64,000 nt of DNA. Origin: Opitutaceae bacterium (GTDB lineage Bacteria; Verrucomicrobiota; Verrucomicrobiia; Opitutales; Opitutaceae). Below the pieces are notes generated by a model. That model did no database searches, was not told the origin of the DNA, and worked only from the letters and a program-made list of their open reading frames with translations. Location: positions 1 to 64,000 of the forward strand of contig JANQKV010000037.1 in NCBI GenBank assembly GCA_028280945.1, given 5' to 3'. This document shows, piece after piece, positions 9,268 to 20,296 of the stretch; within the stretch, counting starts at the first letter, position 1; the number at the start of each line of letters is the position of its first letter. Both the position numbers and the translations under genes were made by a program.

Positions 9268-10262
9268 GATCGGGGGAATAGGGGGTACGCTGAAAAATGC
9301 TTCTTTTGTGCTAGGCCGCTTAGCTATCAGGGGAACTCCGGGATCGCTTCGACATTCGATGCCGCTTCGGTCGCTTTCCGGTTGGCCAGACCCACGGCCA
9401 TACGATCGCCCAGTCATTAAGCGTTTCTTATCCTAAGTCTCAAACAATCCTGTCGAAGAATCTTATTCTGCTTCTACTCCCGATCGTGTGAAGACATGAA
9501 CCAGCGTTGCGAATGCAATCCAGTGGTTCACTGGCAAAAGGGCTTTAGGCTTAAGTCAGTCTGACTTTTATCTCTTTTATGAATAGCGTTTTATGATTCG
9601 ATTATCGGATTTCTTGTTCGATAACGTCGAGATTCAAACAAGGTAAGAGAGCCAGTTGACCCGAGAACGTTAGCAAAACTGCTCGGCGAATTCCATAGGG
9701 ATCTCACCTTATTTTGATTAGGAGTCTTAATCTTTAGTTTTTTAGTATATACAATTATAATTCAAACATCCGCTTTGCATGACGCATAAGGAGGCAACAA
9801 GAATTCCCTTATCCACGCAGTGGGTGCACCTCCTTAAACTCGGGTTTGGACCCTCAGTGCTTCCGTGGTCGTCCCTCAAAATCCAAACCCAAAAAATAAG
9901 GAGTCCGAGGGGATTGGCTCTCCCGCTGCGCGGATGTCCGATGTCGTGCGTCAGGCTCGAAATTCGCCCTTGGCTGCATCCCTTCTTCAATTCGGATGAA
10001 ATCATCGTGAATCCCCCGTCGCTGAAGCTCTGGCGGACTACCGTCCACCGAAGCCTTTGGCGAAGGGCGATGAGCCAGGCATTGGGGGATTGAGTCGGGC
10101 GTAAGCGATCTTCGCTCCCGAAACAACGGAGGACTCACAGCCGAAATTCTCGCCTCTCCGTGAAATCGAAATCTGTTAGTTCAAGTAAGCCAAGGACATG
10201 ATCGATCCACTATTTCCGAAGGATCATTGCCTGTGGAACCGTCCCTATCACGCTTCCCCTTA

Positions 10263-10988
10263 ATGCCTTCCTCTCAAAGTGTAGACAACCCACTCGTGGT
10301 CGCTCGTGACTTGGCCAAGATTTATGGTTCGGGTCACGCGGCGGTGCATGCGTTGCGGGGCGTGGATCTGGATCTGCCGCGCGGGGAATTGATTGTGCTC
10401 CTAGGTGCATCGGGCTCGGGAAAGTCCACCTTGCTCAACCTGATCGGAGGTTTGGACAACCCGACGCGGGGCCGGCTCGAATACCGGGGTTGGGACGTGG
10501 CCAAGGCCGATGAGGAAGGACTGACCGCTTATCGCCGCGATGTGGTGGGTTTCGTGTTTCAATTCTACAACCTGATCGCGAGCCTGACCGCCCGCGAAAA
10601 CATCGCTCTCATCACCGAGGTTTCGCGGGATCCCATGTCGCCCGATGAAGCGCTTAAACTGGTCGACCTGACGGATCGGGCGCACCACTTCCCGGCACAG
10701 TTGTCGGGGGGCGAGCAGCAGCGGGTCGCCATTGCCCGCGCCATCGCCAAGCGACCGGAACTGTTGTTGTGCGACGAACCCACCGGCGCCCTCGATGTGA
10801 AAACCGGCATGCTTGTGCTGGAGGCGATTCAGCGGATCAACCGCGAGATCGGCACCCTCACCCTCGTGATCACCCACAACGCCGTGCTGGCCGAAATGGC
10901 GGACCGTGTCTTCACCATGTCCGACGGCCAGCTTGAACTGGCGCGGGTCAACACCAGCCCCCGCCCCGTTCGGGAACTTTCGTGGTAA
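10263..10988 (+). CDS. ABC transporter ATP-binding protein (MacB/LolD type)
   Basis: Walker [13 protein letters not shown], signature [14 protein letters not shown], Walker [13 protein letters not shown]. Confidence 0.95.
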   Translation: MPSSQSVDNPLVVARDLAKIYGSGHAAVHALRGVDLDLPRGELIVLLGASGSGKSTLLNLIGGLDNPTRGRLEYRGWDVAKADEEGLTAYRRDVVGFVFQFYNLIASLTARENIALITEVSRDPMSPDEALKLVDLTDRAHHFPAQLSGGEQQRVAIARAIAKRPELLLCDEPTGALDVKTGMLVLEAIQRINREIGTLTLVITHNAVLAEMADRVFTMSDGQLELARVNTSPRPVRELSW

Positions 10989-11006
10989 CCAACAATCGGA
11001 TACGAA

Positions 11007-13370
11007 ATGGATCTGCTGGACCTTAAACTGCTGCGCGACCTGCGCGCGTTGAAGTCGCAGGCCTTGGCGGTGTCGCTGGTCATGGCCTGCGGTCTGGCCA
11101 TGATGATCATGACCCGCAGCCTGATCCAGTCGCTCAACGAGGCGCGCGAGGGTTATTATGAGAAACACCGCTTCGCCAAGGTCTTTGCCGAGTTGAAGCG
11201 AGCTCCCGCAAGTCTGCGTGAACAAATCGCGGCCATACCCGGGGTTGCCGCCGTGGAAACCGGCATCGAGGTGAGTGTAACGCTCGATCTGCCCGACTTG
11301 ATCGAGCCTGCTTCGGGACTGATCAACGCGGTGCCGGAACGCCGGCCGGTGCTGCTCAATCAGCTCTACCTGCGCCGGGGCAAACTGCTCGAAGGGACGG
11401 GCACCGGCGAAGTGCTCGTAAGCGAAGCATTCGCCGAAGCAAACCGACTGGAACCCGGCGATGAAATTGCGGCGATTTTGAACGGCCGGCGGCAGGAACT
11501 GCGCGTCGCCGGGATCGTGCTCGCTCCGCAATACGTGTTTGAGGCCCGGCCCGGATCGGCGCTGCCCGACAACCGGACTTTTGGCATATTTTGGATGCGC
11601 GAACAGGAACTGGCCGAAGCGTTCAACCTCGAGGGCGCGTTCAACGACGTTGCCCTTTCGCTGGCGCCGGGAGCTTCGGAGCCGGAGGTCATCGCGGCAT
11701 TGGACCGCCTGCTCAAACCCTACGGAGGACTGGGCGCCTACGGTCGCTCGGAACATCCTTCGGACATCCGGGTTGACGATGAAATTCGGGTGCTGGAAGG
11801 CCTGTCGTTCGGCTTTCCGCTGGTGTTTTTGAGTGTGGCGGCGTTCATGACCCACTCGGTGATGAGTCGGCAGATTGCGTTGCAACGCGAACAGATCGCC
11901 ATCCTCAAGGCCTTTGGTTTCGCGAACCGCACCATTGCCTGGCACTTCATCAAGTTTGCCCTTGTCATCGTGGTCGTGGGCACCGGCCTGGGCACCCTCG
12001 GCGGGTTCGCCCTTGGACTGCAGCTGGTCGACATGTATCACCTGTTCTTCCGGTTTCCCGCGTTGGAGTTTGTGCCGGCAACGGGAGCGATTGCCGGCGC
12101 CCTGGTCGCGAGTTCGGCAGCCGCCCTGATCGGTGTTGCCAGTGCGGTGCGCAAAGTCGTGCGGCTGTCGCCGGCCCAGGCCATGCGGCCGGAGCCACCG
12201 GCGAGTTTTCGTCCCGCCATCGCCGAACGTATGGGATTGGCGCGCTACCTGACGGTTTCGGTGCGCATGGCGCTGCGCAATATCGAACGGAAACCCTGGC
12301 AGGCCGTCTTCACGTGCGCGGCGCTCGCCATGGCCACGGGTATCCTCATTATCCCCAACGCCTTCCGGGATGGCGTGAGGCACATCCTGGATTTCCAGTG
12401 GGACATCGTGCAGCGCCAGACCGTCACGGTTTCCCTGGTCGAACCGGGTCCGCTGCGGGCGGCTCATGACTTCGCCCAATTGCCCGGGGTCATCCACACG
12501 GAGCCCTTTCGCACTGTGTCGATCGAGATGTCCGCCGGCCATCAGTCCCGGCGGCTCGCGCTGCACGGGGTGATCGATCGGGGCGACCTCAATCGAGTGA
12601 TCGGGCGGGACGGGCGCCCGTTCTCCGTGAAGGGACAGGGGCTCATCATTTCCGAAGCCCTCGGTGAAACCCTTGGTATCCAACCTGGCGATACGGTATC
12701 CATTCAGGTATTACAGGGCCGGCGGCGCGAGGTGGCGCTGCCGGTGGGGGGATTTTCGCAGGACTTCGCCGGCATAGCCGCGTTCATGGAACTGGACGCC
12801 CTCAACCGCCTGCTGGGTGAAGGCGACCGGATCACGGGCGCGTTCATGAGCGTCGCCGGCGGGCAGTGGGACACGTTTTTGCACAGTCTCAAGGAGACGC
12901 CGCAGGCCGCGGGGGTCGTGATCAAAAACGCGATGCGGCAGAGCTTCCGCAAAACGACCGCCGAAAGCATCGGCCTGATCCAGGTCATCTACTCGACCTT
13001 CGCCACGGTGGTGGCGTTTGGCATCGTCTACAACAGTGCACGCATCGCGCTTTCGGAACGCGCCCGCGAACTGGCCACACTGCGGGTGCTGGGTTTCAGT
13101 CAGGGCGACGTTGGCAGCGTATTGGTCGGCGAACTGGTGCTGCTGGCCGCCATCGCCCTCCCCCTCGGCCTGTGGGTCGGCTCCGGCATGGCCGCGCTGT
13201 TGATCGAAAGCATCAATACCGAAACCGTGCGTCTTCCGCTGGTGCTGTCTTCGTCCAACTACGCCTATGCCACCCTGGTGATTGTGGTCGCGACCACCTT
13301 CTCGGCGCTGGTCGCCTGCCGAAAACTCAACCAACTCGATTTGGTCGGAGCCTTGAAAGCGGCCGAGTGA
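11007..13370 (+). CDS. ABC transporter permease (FtsX/MacB-like, two FtsX domains)
   Basis: 787 aa, TM segments, periplasmic domain, located between the ATPase and HlyD genes. Confidence 0.9.
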   Translation: MDLLDLKLLRDLRALKSQALAVSLVMACGLAMMIMTRSLIQSLNEAREGYYEKHRFAKVFAELKRAPASLREQIAAIPGVAAVETGIEVSVTLDLPDLIEPASGLINAVPERRPVLLNQLYLRRGKLLEGTGTGEVLVSEAFAEANRLEPGDEIAAILNGRRQELRVAGIVLAPQYVFEARPGSALPDNRTFGIFWMREQELAEAFNLEGAFNDVALSLAPGASEPEVIAALDRLLKPYGGLGAYGRSEHPSDIRVDDEIRVLEGLSFGFPLVFLSVAAFMTHSVMSRQIALQREQIAILKAFGFANRTIAWHFIKFALVIVVVGTGLGTLGGFALGLQLVDMYHLFFRFPALEFVPATGAIAGALVASSAAALIGVASAVRKVVRLSPAQAMRPEPPASFRPAIAERMGLARYLTVSVRMALRNIERKPWQAVFTCAALAMATGILIIPNAFRDGVRHILDFQWDIVQRQTVTVSLVEPGPLRAAHDFAQLPGVIHTEPFRTVSIEMSAGHQSRRLALHGVIDRGDLNRVIGRDGRPFSVKGQGLIISEALGETLGIQPGDTVSIQVLQGRRREVALPVGGFSQDFAGIAAFMELDALNRLLGEGDRITGAFMSVAGGQWDTFLHSLKETPQAAGVVIKNAMRQSFRKTTAESIGLIQVIYSTFATVVAFGIVYNSARIALSERARELATLRVLGFSQGDVGSVLVGELVLLAAIALPLGLWVGSGMAALLIESINTETVRLPLVLSSSNYAYATLVIVVATTFSALVACRKLNQLDLVGALKAAE

Positions 13371-13403
13371 TGCGCTGAGTAATCCCCTGCCACACCTCCT
13401 GCC

Positions 13404-14648
13404 ATGGCCGAAGCCGACAATACTCCCTTTGATCCCACCATGGGCGACCAGCATCAGCGTCGCCGCAAATGGTGGCGTTACGTGGCCGGCACCGTACTGG
13501 TCGCGTTGATTGTGGCAGGCATGTGGCCTTCCGCGATTCCCGTGGAAACGGATTTGGTGCGGCGCGGGGATTTGGTCGTCACCGTCAATGAAGAGGGCAT
13601 GACCCAGGTGCGCCATCGGTATGTGGTTTCAGCGCCGGCTGCCGGCCAACTCCGCCGGGTCGACCTCAAGCCCGGAGCCACGGTGATCGCGGGCGAAACG
13701 GTATTGGCTGTGCTCGAACCCGCAGGAGGCGACATCCTGGACCGCCGCAGCCGGGCGCAAGCTGAGGCCCGCGTGCGGGCGGCCGAAAGCCAGGTCGCCC
13801 AGGCCGAGGCTCAGCGGGAACGCGCGGCGGCCGCCCTCGACTTGGCCCGCGCAGAGGCGAAACGGCAAGGCGCCCTCGCCAACCAAAATCTCATTTCCCA
13901 ACAACAGCTGGATGTGACACTCAACCAGGAACGCACAGCCGCCCAGGACGACCGCGCGTCGGCTTTTGCCCTGCAAATCGCCCAACATGAACTGGAACAG
14001 GCGCAGGCGGTCTTGGACCGGGGGAGCAGCTCCGCCGCCGACCCGAGAGCGTTGATCACCCTCACCTCCCCCGTGAATGGCCGGGTGCTGCGGGTCATGC
14101 AGGAAAGTTCCCGCGTCGTCACCAGTGGCATGCCGATTCTGGAGGTGGGCGACTCCACCGACCTGGAAGTCCGGGTCGAGGTGCTTTCGCGCGACGGCGT
14201 TGCCATCGAGTCGGGCGCCCGGATGTGGCTGGAACAATGGGGCGGCGACGATGAATTGGAGGCGCGCGTGCGTTGGGTGGAACCGGCTGCCTTCACGAAG
14301 GTTTCGGCCCTCGGTGTAGAAGAGCAGCGGGTGAATGTGCTGGGCGACCTTGTTTCACCAGTCGAGGAACGCACCGCTCTGGGCGATGGGTTCAGGGTGG
14401 AAGCCAGAATTGAAAAAGCGCGCCTCGAGGATGTGGTCATCGCACCGGCGGGAGCCCTCTTCCAAAATGGCGAAGCATGGTCCACGTTTGTGGTCGCAGG
14501 AGGTGTGGTTGAACGGCGGCCGGTAGAGGTCGGCCTCACCAACGGGCTCGAGACTCAGATAACCTCCGGTTTGGAAACGGGCGAGGAGCTGGTGCTCTAC
14601 CCGGGGGACCGGATTATCGACGGTGCCCGGGTCGCCCCATTGGACTGA
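13404..14648 (+). CDS. HlyD-family periplasmic adaptor subunit
   Basis: N-terminal TM, biotinyl-lipoyl-like VVSAPAAGQLRRVDLKPGATVIAGETVLAVLEP, coiled coil and barrel domains. Confidence 0.9.
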   Translation: MAEADNTPFDPTMGDQHQRRRKWWRYVAGTVLVALIVAGMWPSAIPVETDLVRRGDLVVTVNEEGMTQVRHRYVVSAPAAGQLRRVDLKPGATVIAGETVLAVLEPAGGDILDRRSRAQAEARVRAAESQVAQAEAQRERAAAALDLARAEAKRQGALANQNLISQQQLDVTLNQERTAAQDDRASAFALQIAQHELEQAQAVLDRGSSSAADPRALITLTSPVNGRVLRVMQESSRVVTSGMPILEVGDSTDLEVRVEVLSRDGVAIESGARMWLEQWGGDDELEARVRWVEPAAFTKVSALGVEEQRVNVLGDLVSPVEERTALGDGFRVEARIEKARLEDVVIAPAGALFQNGEAWSTFVVAGGVVERRPVEVGLTNGLETQITSGLETGEELVLYPGDRIIDGARVAPLD

Positions 14649-14686
14649 CCCTTAACCATCTGCCCTCCAACACTAAACGACGGCAT

Positions 14687-14703
14687 GTCACCATAATGGT
14701 GAC
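14687..14703. repeat. Perfect 17-bp palindrome GTCACCAT-A-ATGGTGAC
   Basis: Read directly; intergenic between the HlyD gene and mnmE. Confidence 0.85.
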
Positions 14704-14817
14704 TTTTAATCCGTGAACGGGAAAGGGTTGGAGACAGAGGTCGAGAGTGTGCGGAGCTGATGCCTGCGCGAAATGGCTTTGCTTTGCAGGGGCAAGCGCG
14801 TTCGGTCTGACAATTCG

Positions 14818-16176
14818 ATGCCCTCGCCTACCGACACAATCGCAGCTCCCGCCACCCCGACCGGCACATCCGCCGTGGCGCTCGTGCGGGTGAGCGGACC
14901 TGCCTGTCTTGAGCTGGGACCCGCGATCTTCCGTGAGACCCTGGAGCCGCGCGAGGCCACCCACCTGCCCTACCATGATCAGGCGGGTGAGATTGTGGAC
15001 GATGTCCTGGTGACCTACTTTGCCGAACCCCGCTCCTACACCGGCGAACACGTCTTGGAGATTTCGACCCACGGCAACCCAGCGATCATTCAACTTGTTC
15101 TGGATGATCTATTTAAGCGAGGTTGCCGAGCGGCGGATCCCGGTGAATTCACCCGGCGGGCTTTCCTCAATGGCAACCTTGACCTGAGCCAAGCCGAGGC
15201 GGTGATGGACCTGATCCATGCGCGCAGTGCACGGGCAATCGCAGCAGCGAACCAGCAGCTTCGAGGCAGCTTGGGGCAACACATGGCCAAGATCACGGAC
15301 GAGTTGCTGCTCGGTTTGGCTCGAGTGGAAGCCTACATCGACTTCCCCGAGGAAGATCTGCCGACGGAAGATCGGCGGATTGTGGCCGAGCTTTTGGACT
15401 CTGTTCTACGTGGAACAAAACGCCTCCTGGCGACCCACCGCTATGGTGACATGCTACGCGACGGGATCAAAACCGTGATACTGGGCGAACCCAACGCCGG
15501 CAAAAGCTCATTGATGAATGCGCTGCTGGGCCGGGATCGAGCGTTGGTCAGTGACCAACCCGGCACCACCCGTGATTATTTGGAGGAAGCCGTCATGGTC
15601 GGCCCGCACTGGCTGCGGCTGATCGACACAGCCGGGCTCAATCCGGATCCGGGCGAGATCGAACGCCAGGGCATCGCCAAAACCTTTGAGCGGGTGGCGG
15701 AGGCGGATTTGGTTCTACTCGTCTTTGACGTGACTCGCCCCACTCCACCGTTGCCGGGCGAACTCAGGGGCCGGCTGAATCCGGAACATACGCGAATTCT
15801 GCTCAACAAGGTCGACCTCTTGGAACGTTCGGCGGCGAAGGCGGTCGCGCCGGAAGGCTTCAAGAGCCTGGAGATTTCGGCGTTAACAGAGACTGGATTG
15901 ACCGATCTCGAAGCGGAAATCGTGGCTTGGGCGGATGCCTTGGGACCGACCAATCAGAACGATCAGATCGCGGTGAATGCCCGCCATGCCGACGCCCTGC
16001 GCCGGGCGATTGAAGGGCTGGAATCCGCCCTCACCCACTTGGGTGCAAACGGTCCCACCGAGCTGATGGCAAGTGATCTGCGCAGCACTTTGGAGGCATT
16101 GGGAGAAATCTCCGGGCGCATCGACAACGAAGAGGTGTTGGATCGCCTTTTTTCCACCTTTTGTATTGGTAAATAA
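14818..16176 (+). CDS. mnmE: tRNA uridine-5-carboxymethylaminomethyl(34) synthesis GTPase
   Basis: GEPNAGKSSLMNALLGRDRALVSDQPGTTRDYLEE, C-terminal FCIGK. Confidence 0.97.
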   Translation: MPSPTDTIAAPATPTGTSAVALVRVSGPACLELGPAIFRETLEPREATHLPYHDQAGEIVDDVLVTYFAEPRSYTGEHVLEISTHGNPAIIQLVLDDLFKRGCRAADPGEFTRRAFLNGNLDLSQAEAVMDLIHARSARAIAAANQQLRGSLGQHMAKITDELLLGLARVEAYIDFPEEDLPTEDRRIVAELLDSVLRGTKRLLATHRYGDMLRDGIKTVILGEPNAGKSSLMNALLGRDRALVSDQPGTTRDYLEEAVMVGPHWLRLIDTAGLNPDPGEIERQGIAKTFERVAEADLVLLVFDVTRPTPPLPGELRGRLNPEHTRILLNKVDLLERSAAKAVAPEGFKSLEISALTETGLTDLEAEIVAWADALGPTNQNDQIAVNARHADALRRAIEGLESALTHLGANGPTELMASDLRSTLEALGEISGRIDNEEVLDRLFSTFCIGK

Positions 16177-18069
16177 ATGATATACAATAATTTACCATAC
16201 GATGTGATTGTTTGTGGCGCCGGCCACGCCGGTTGCGAGGCTGCCTTGGCGGCGGCTCGAATGGGTGCCTCCACCCTGCTCCTCACCGGTAACATCGACA
16301 CCGTTGCCGCCATGAGTTGCAACCCCGCGATCGGAGGCCAGGCCAAGGGGCATATGGTTCGCGAGATTGATGCTCTCGGCGGCGAGATGGCCATCAACAC
16401 GGATGTCACGGCAATCCAGTTTCGACTGCTCAATGAGTCGAAGGGGTTGGCGGTCCAGGCACCACGAGCTCAGGCCGACAAAAAGGCTTACCAGTTCCGG
16501 ATGAAACACACGCTGGAATGGCAGCCCCATCTACAGCTCTTTCAGGCTACGGTCACCGGATTGGTCTTCAAACACGGCAAGGTCACCGGTGTGCGAACCA
16601 ATCTCGATATCGAATTTACCGGAACCACGGTGATCGTGACCACGGGCACATTTTTGCGCGCCCTCATGCACGTCGGCCAAAACAAAACGGAAGGAGGCCG
16701 CATGGGCGATTTTACCGCCAAGACCCTGTCCGGCAGTTTTGAGGAAGCCGGGATAGAGTTGGAGCGGCTGAAAACGGGCACCCCACCCCGTTTGCTGGGC
16801 CGGAGTCTGGACTTCAGTAAAATGAAGGAACAGCTCGGAGACGAGCGCCCCACCCGCTTTGCCTTTCACGACACCCGCCAGGATGAACAATTGTTCCACG
16901 TGGAACAATCCGGCGAAGAGCGCTTGGGTTGGAACCCGGGTACCAACCAAGTTTCATGCTGGATGACCTACACGACCGCCGAAACGGCGGAGATCGTGAA
17001 CCGCAACCTGACCAAGTCGCCCATGTATTCGGGCGAAATCCAAAGCACGGGCCCACGGTATTGTCCAAGCATCGAGGACAAGTTTGTACGGTTCGCCGAC
17101 AAACCGCGCCATCTACTGTTTTTGGAACCAGAGGGTCGTTCGACCAACGAATACTATATCAACGGTCTTTCCACGTCGCTACCGTTTGATGTCCAGATGC
17201 AGATGGTCCGATCGGTTCCCGGTTTGGAAAATGCGGAACTGCTGCGTCCGGCCTATGCGGTCGAATACGATTTCGCGCCGCCTACGCAGCTGCTGGCCTC
17301 GCTGGAGTCCAAAAAGGTCGAGAACCTGTTTTTCGCCGGCCAAATCAATGGAACCTCCGGATACGAGGAGGCAGCCGCGCAGGGACTGGTCGCAGGCGTG
17401 AATGCCGTCAACAAGGTGCGTGAGCGTGAACCTATGATCATTGGGCGGCATGAAGCCTACATCGGTGTGCTCATCGATGATCTGGTCACCAAGGGCACCA
17501 GGGAGCCGTATCGGATGTTTACCAGTAGGGCAGAGCACCGACTGCTGTTTAACCACGGGAGCGCCGAACACCGATTGATCAAACACGCCAGCGAGCATGG
17601 ACTGATAACCGCGGATCGATTTGAACGCATGAACGCAAAAGTTGAAGCCACGGCGCATTGGATCGACTGGGTGGAACAGAACCGGCCCGGAGGAGAGCAG
17701 GGGACTTACGGCGATCATTGGCGCCGGGCAACGATGGGGAAGGGGGCTTTTCCCGAAATGCCCGCCGACTACCATTTGTTGGATTACAATGTCCGCCAGG
17801 AAATCGAATATCGTGTCGCCTATCGCGGATATCTGGAACGCGAGCAAAAGCAGATCGCGAAGCTCTCGCACATCGAAAACGTGCGTATCCCCGGTAAAAT
17901 CAACTACCTGGAAATTCGTGGTTTGCGCAAGGAGAGCGCCCAAAAGCTTGCTGATGTCCAACCCGCCACCTTGGGGCAGGCGGGTCGCATCAGTGGAGTT
18001 AACCCTTCTGATATCAGCATCTTACTGATTTTCATCGAAACTCAACGGCGTGCAAAAACCACAGACTAA
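16177..18069 (+). CDS. mnmG: tRNA uridine-5-carboxymethylaminomethyl(34) synthesis enzyme
   Basis: [44 protein letters not shown]; start codon abuts the mnmE stop. Confidence 0.97.
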   Translation: MIYNNLPYDVIVCGAGHAGCEAALAAARMGASTLLLTGNIDTVAAMSCNPAIGGQAKGHMVREIDALGGEMAINTDVTAIQFRLLNESKGLAVQAPRAQADKKAYQFRMKHTLEWQPHLQLFQATVTGLVFKHGKVTGVRTNLDIEFTGTTVIVTTGTFLRALMHVGQNKTEGGRMGDFTAKTLSGSFEEAGIELERLKTGTPPRLLGRSLDFSKMKEQLGDERPTRFAFHDTRQDEQLFHVEQSGEERLGWNPGTNQVSCWMTYTTAETAEIVNRNLTKSPMYSGEIQSTGPRYCPSIEDKFVRFADKPRHLLFLEPEGRSTNEYYINGLSTSLPFDVQMQMVRSVPGLENAELLRPAYAVEYDFAPPTQLLASLESKKVENLFFAGQINGTSGYEEAAAQGLVAGVNAVNKVREREPMIIGRHEAYIGVLIDDLVTKGTREPYRMFTSRAEHRLLFNHGSAEHRLIKHASEHGLITADRFERMNAKVEATAHWIDWVEQNRPGGEQGTYGDHWRRATMGKGAFPEMPADYHLLDYNVRQEIEYRVAYRGYLEREQKQIAKLSHIENVRIPGKINYLEIRGLRKESAQKLADVQPATLGQAGRISGVNPSDISILLIFIETQRRAKTTD

Positions 18070-18165
18070 AACGTTTTCGCAATCGTTTTGCGGACGCTGT
18101 AACAATTGTGAAACGGATCTGGTTTCGACTGTTACGAACGTTGAGTGCTTGTTACTTTCTTAAGA

Positions 18166-18885
18166 ATGGCAGAGAGCGCCCGCAAAAAAATCCTCGTGGT
18201 AGATGACGAGTCTGATGTCGCAGACTTGGTGGCCTATCATCTCAAAGCGAAGGGCTTCGACGTTGAAACGGTCAATGATCCGACGCACAGCATCGGCACT
18301 GCTCGGTCTTTCATGCCCGACTTGGTAATCCTCGATGTGATGATGCCGGAAATCAACGGCATTCAAATTTGCCGGATGCTGCGGGCTGATCCCAAGCTGA
18401 AACAGGTGCCTGTCATCTTCCTCACCGCCAAGGTGGAGGAGAACGACCGCGTCCAGGGCCTGGAAAGCGGTGCGGACGACTACGTCTGCAAACCTTTTAG
18501 CACCAAGGAGTTGGTCCTGCGCGTGCAGAACATACTGCGACGCAGCGGAGGCAAGGAAGCGGAAGAACCGGTCAAACTGATCGCCGGATCGATCGAGTTG
18601 GATGTGGACCGGCATGAAGTGAAAATCAACGGCAGCACCGTCGATCTGACCGCCACCGAGTTTAAACTGCTGCATCTTTTGATGGAGCGGCGGGGCCGGG
18701 TGCAGACCCGGGAGCATCTCCTGCTCAACGTGTGGAATTACGAAACGGAAATCGAAACCCGCACGGTTGATACCCATGTGCGTCGCCTGCGCGAGAAGCT
18801 CGGCACCGAAGCCGAGTGGATTGAAACGATTCGTGGGGTAGGGTATCGGATGGCCGAACGCCGCGTCCAAGAGTCGTCCGCTTGA
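18166..18885 (+). CDS. phoB: Response regulator, OmpR/PhoB family
   Basis: Receiver (ILVVDDESDVADLV, DLVILDVMMPEINGI) plus winged helix (TATEFKLLHLLMERRGRVQTREHLL). Confidence 0.85.
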   Translation: MAESARKKILVVDDESDVADLVAYHLKAKGFDVETVNDPTHSIGTARSFMPDLVILDVMMPEINGIQICRMLRADPKLKQVPVIFLTAKVEENDRVQGLESGADDYVCKPFSTKELVLRVQNILRRSGGKEAEEPVKLIAGSIELDVDRHEVKINGSTVDLTATEFKLLHLLMERRGRVQTREHLLLNVWNYETEIETRTVDTHVRRLREKLGTEAEWIETIRGVGYRMAERRVQESSA

Positions 18886-18924
18886 CCGATGGCGACCGCG
18901 ATGGCGGACTGAGCGTTACCGTTC

Positions 18925-20196
18925 ATGCTCGAAACTCTGGTTGTCGTATTGCTCGTGGCCTTGATCGTCACGGGAGCCAAGCTCGCTGGTCATCACCGCG
19001 CGCTTCGATCGGTTCGCGAGGCCATTGATCATCGCCAACCGTTTCTGCGGAAGGATGCCCCTGGTGCCAGCGGACGGGAGTGGGACAGATTTTGCGTTAC
19101 GGCCAATGAGTTGATCGAGCAAATTTCAGCGCTCGAGAAAACTCAAACCTCCCAACTGACCCAGCTCAATGTAACGCTGGGCAGCCTGAAGGAGGCGGTG
19201 CTGGTAGTGGATCATCACAACCATATCATGTTGGCTAACAACTCGTTGCAGGATATTTTTCCCGCGGCGACCCAAGCGATAGATGAGCGCTTGGAGGTGG
19301 TGCTGCACAGCGTGGAGTTTCTCAACTACGTCGAGGCGGTGCGCAACGGCGAGGCCCAGCCGCACCAGGAGATCGAGTTTGCCGAACTCAACGAAACCCG
19401 ATGGGTCGAGGTCACGGGAACCACGATTCCGGCCTTGGACAGTTCCAACGGCCAGTGGGTGCTGTTTGTGCTCCACGACGTCACCCGGCAGAAAGCGCTG
19501 GAGCGGGTGCGCAAGGAGTTCGTGGCCAACGTCTCGCACGAGCTGCGCACGCCCCTGGCGGTGATCAAGGGCTACATCGAGACCCTGGTGGAGGGGCACC
19601 AGGAAATGGACCCGATCGATCGCCAGCGATTTCTGGGCACGATTCAACGCCACACCGATCGGCTCAACTCGCTGCTGGAGGATCTGCTCACACTCTCCCG
19701 TCTGGAGTCGGTGAATCCCGGGCTCGAACGGGAGTCGATCGAACTGCGCCCCCACATTGCCGGCATTCTGGAAGACTACCGCAGTCGACCGCACGCCGAG
19801 GATCACGTGATTGTCGACGACCTTGATCCTGCCATCGACCGCCTGCTGGTGGATCCGCTCAAGCTGAACCAGGTGCTCAGCAACCTGCTGGACAACGCGC
19901 TCAAATACACGCCACCAGGCACGTGCATTAAAGTCATCGGGCATCTCCGGGCCGGAGAGGTGGAAATTCGCGTCAGCGACAACGGGCCCGGCATCCCGTC
20001 GGGGGACCTGCCCCACATTTTTGAACGTTTTTACCGCGTGGAAAAGGGTCGCTCGCGGGAGAAAGGCGGAACCGGCCTCGGCCTGAGCATCGTCAAACAC
20101 ATCGTGCAACTCCACGGCGGCCAGGTGCTGGCGAAAAGCAAGCCCGGGGAAGGCGTCACCTTCGTCCTTTCGTTTCCCCTGAGTCCGCCCCACTGA
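18925..20196 (+). CDS. phoR: Sensor histidine kinase, PhoR-like
   Basis: PAS region, NVSHELRTPLAVIKGYIETL, DNALKYTPPGT, GTGLGLSIVKHIV. Confidence 0.85.
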   Translation: MLETLVVVLLVALIVTGAKLAGHHRALRSVREAIDHRQPFLRKDAPGASGREWDRFCVTANELIEQISALEKTQTSQLTQLNVTLGSLKEAVLVVDHHNHIMLANNSLQDIFPAATQAIDERLEVVLHSVEFLNYVEAVRNGEAQPHQEIEFAELNETRWVEVTGTTIPALDSSNGQWVLFVLHDVTRQKALERVRKEFVANVSHELRTPLAVIKGYIETLVEGHQEMDPIDRQRFLGTIQRHTDRLNSLLEDLLTLSRLESVNPGLERESIELRPHIAGILEDYRSRPHAEDHVIVDDLDPAIDRLLVDPLKLNQVLSNLLDNALKYTPPGTCIKVIGHLRAGEVEIRVSDNGPGIPSGDLPHIFERFYRVEKGRSREKGGTGLGLSIVKHIVQLHGGQVLAKSKPGEGVTFVLSFPLSPPH

Positions 20197-20296
20197 CTTG
20201 TTGCCCGGCCTTACGACCTTGCTCCAGCGAATATGGCGAACGGTTCGGCCATGATGGAGCTTGCCACTGCAGCAGCCCCGACGTTTTACCCGCGCC

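Noticed and set aside
9809-9817. TTATCCACG DnaA-box-like 9-mer
   Set aside because: Isolated copy; a few such matches are expected by chance in 64 kb.
9420-10226. Possible tRNA or small RNA gene in the long intergenic gap
   Set aside because: No T-loop (GGTTCRANNCC-like) plus acceptor pairing found by eye; a tRNAscan-SE/Rfam run would be decisive.
10401-12683. 760-aa minus ORF
   Set aside because: Shadow of the ABC ATPase/permease genes (opposite strand), His/Gln/Arg-rich without domains.
11738-14542. Minus-strand ORFs over permease, HlyD and regulator genes (e.g. 12711..13616, 13811..14542)
   Set aside because: High-GC antisense ORFs; the plus-strand genes are well supported.
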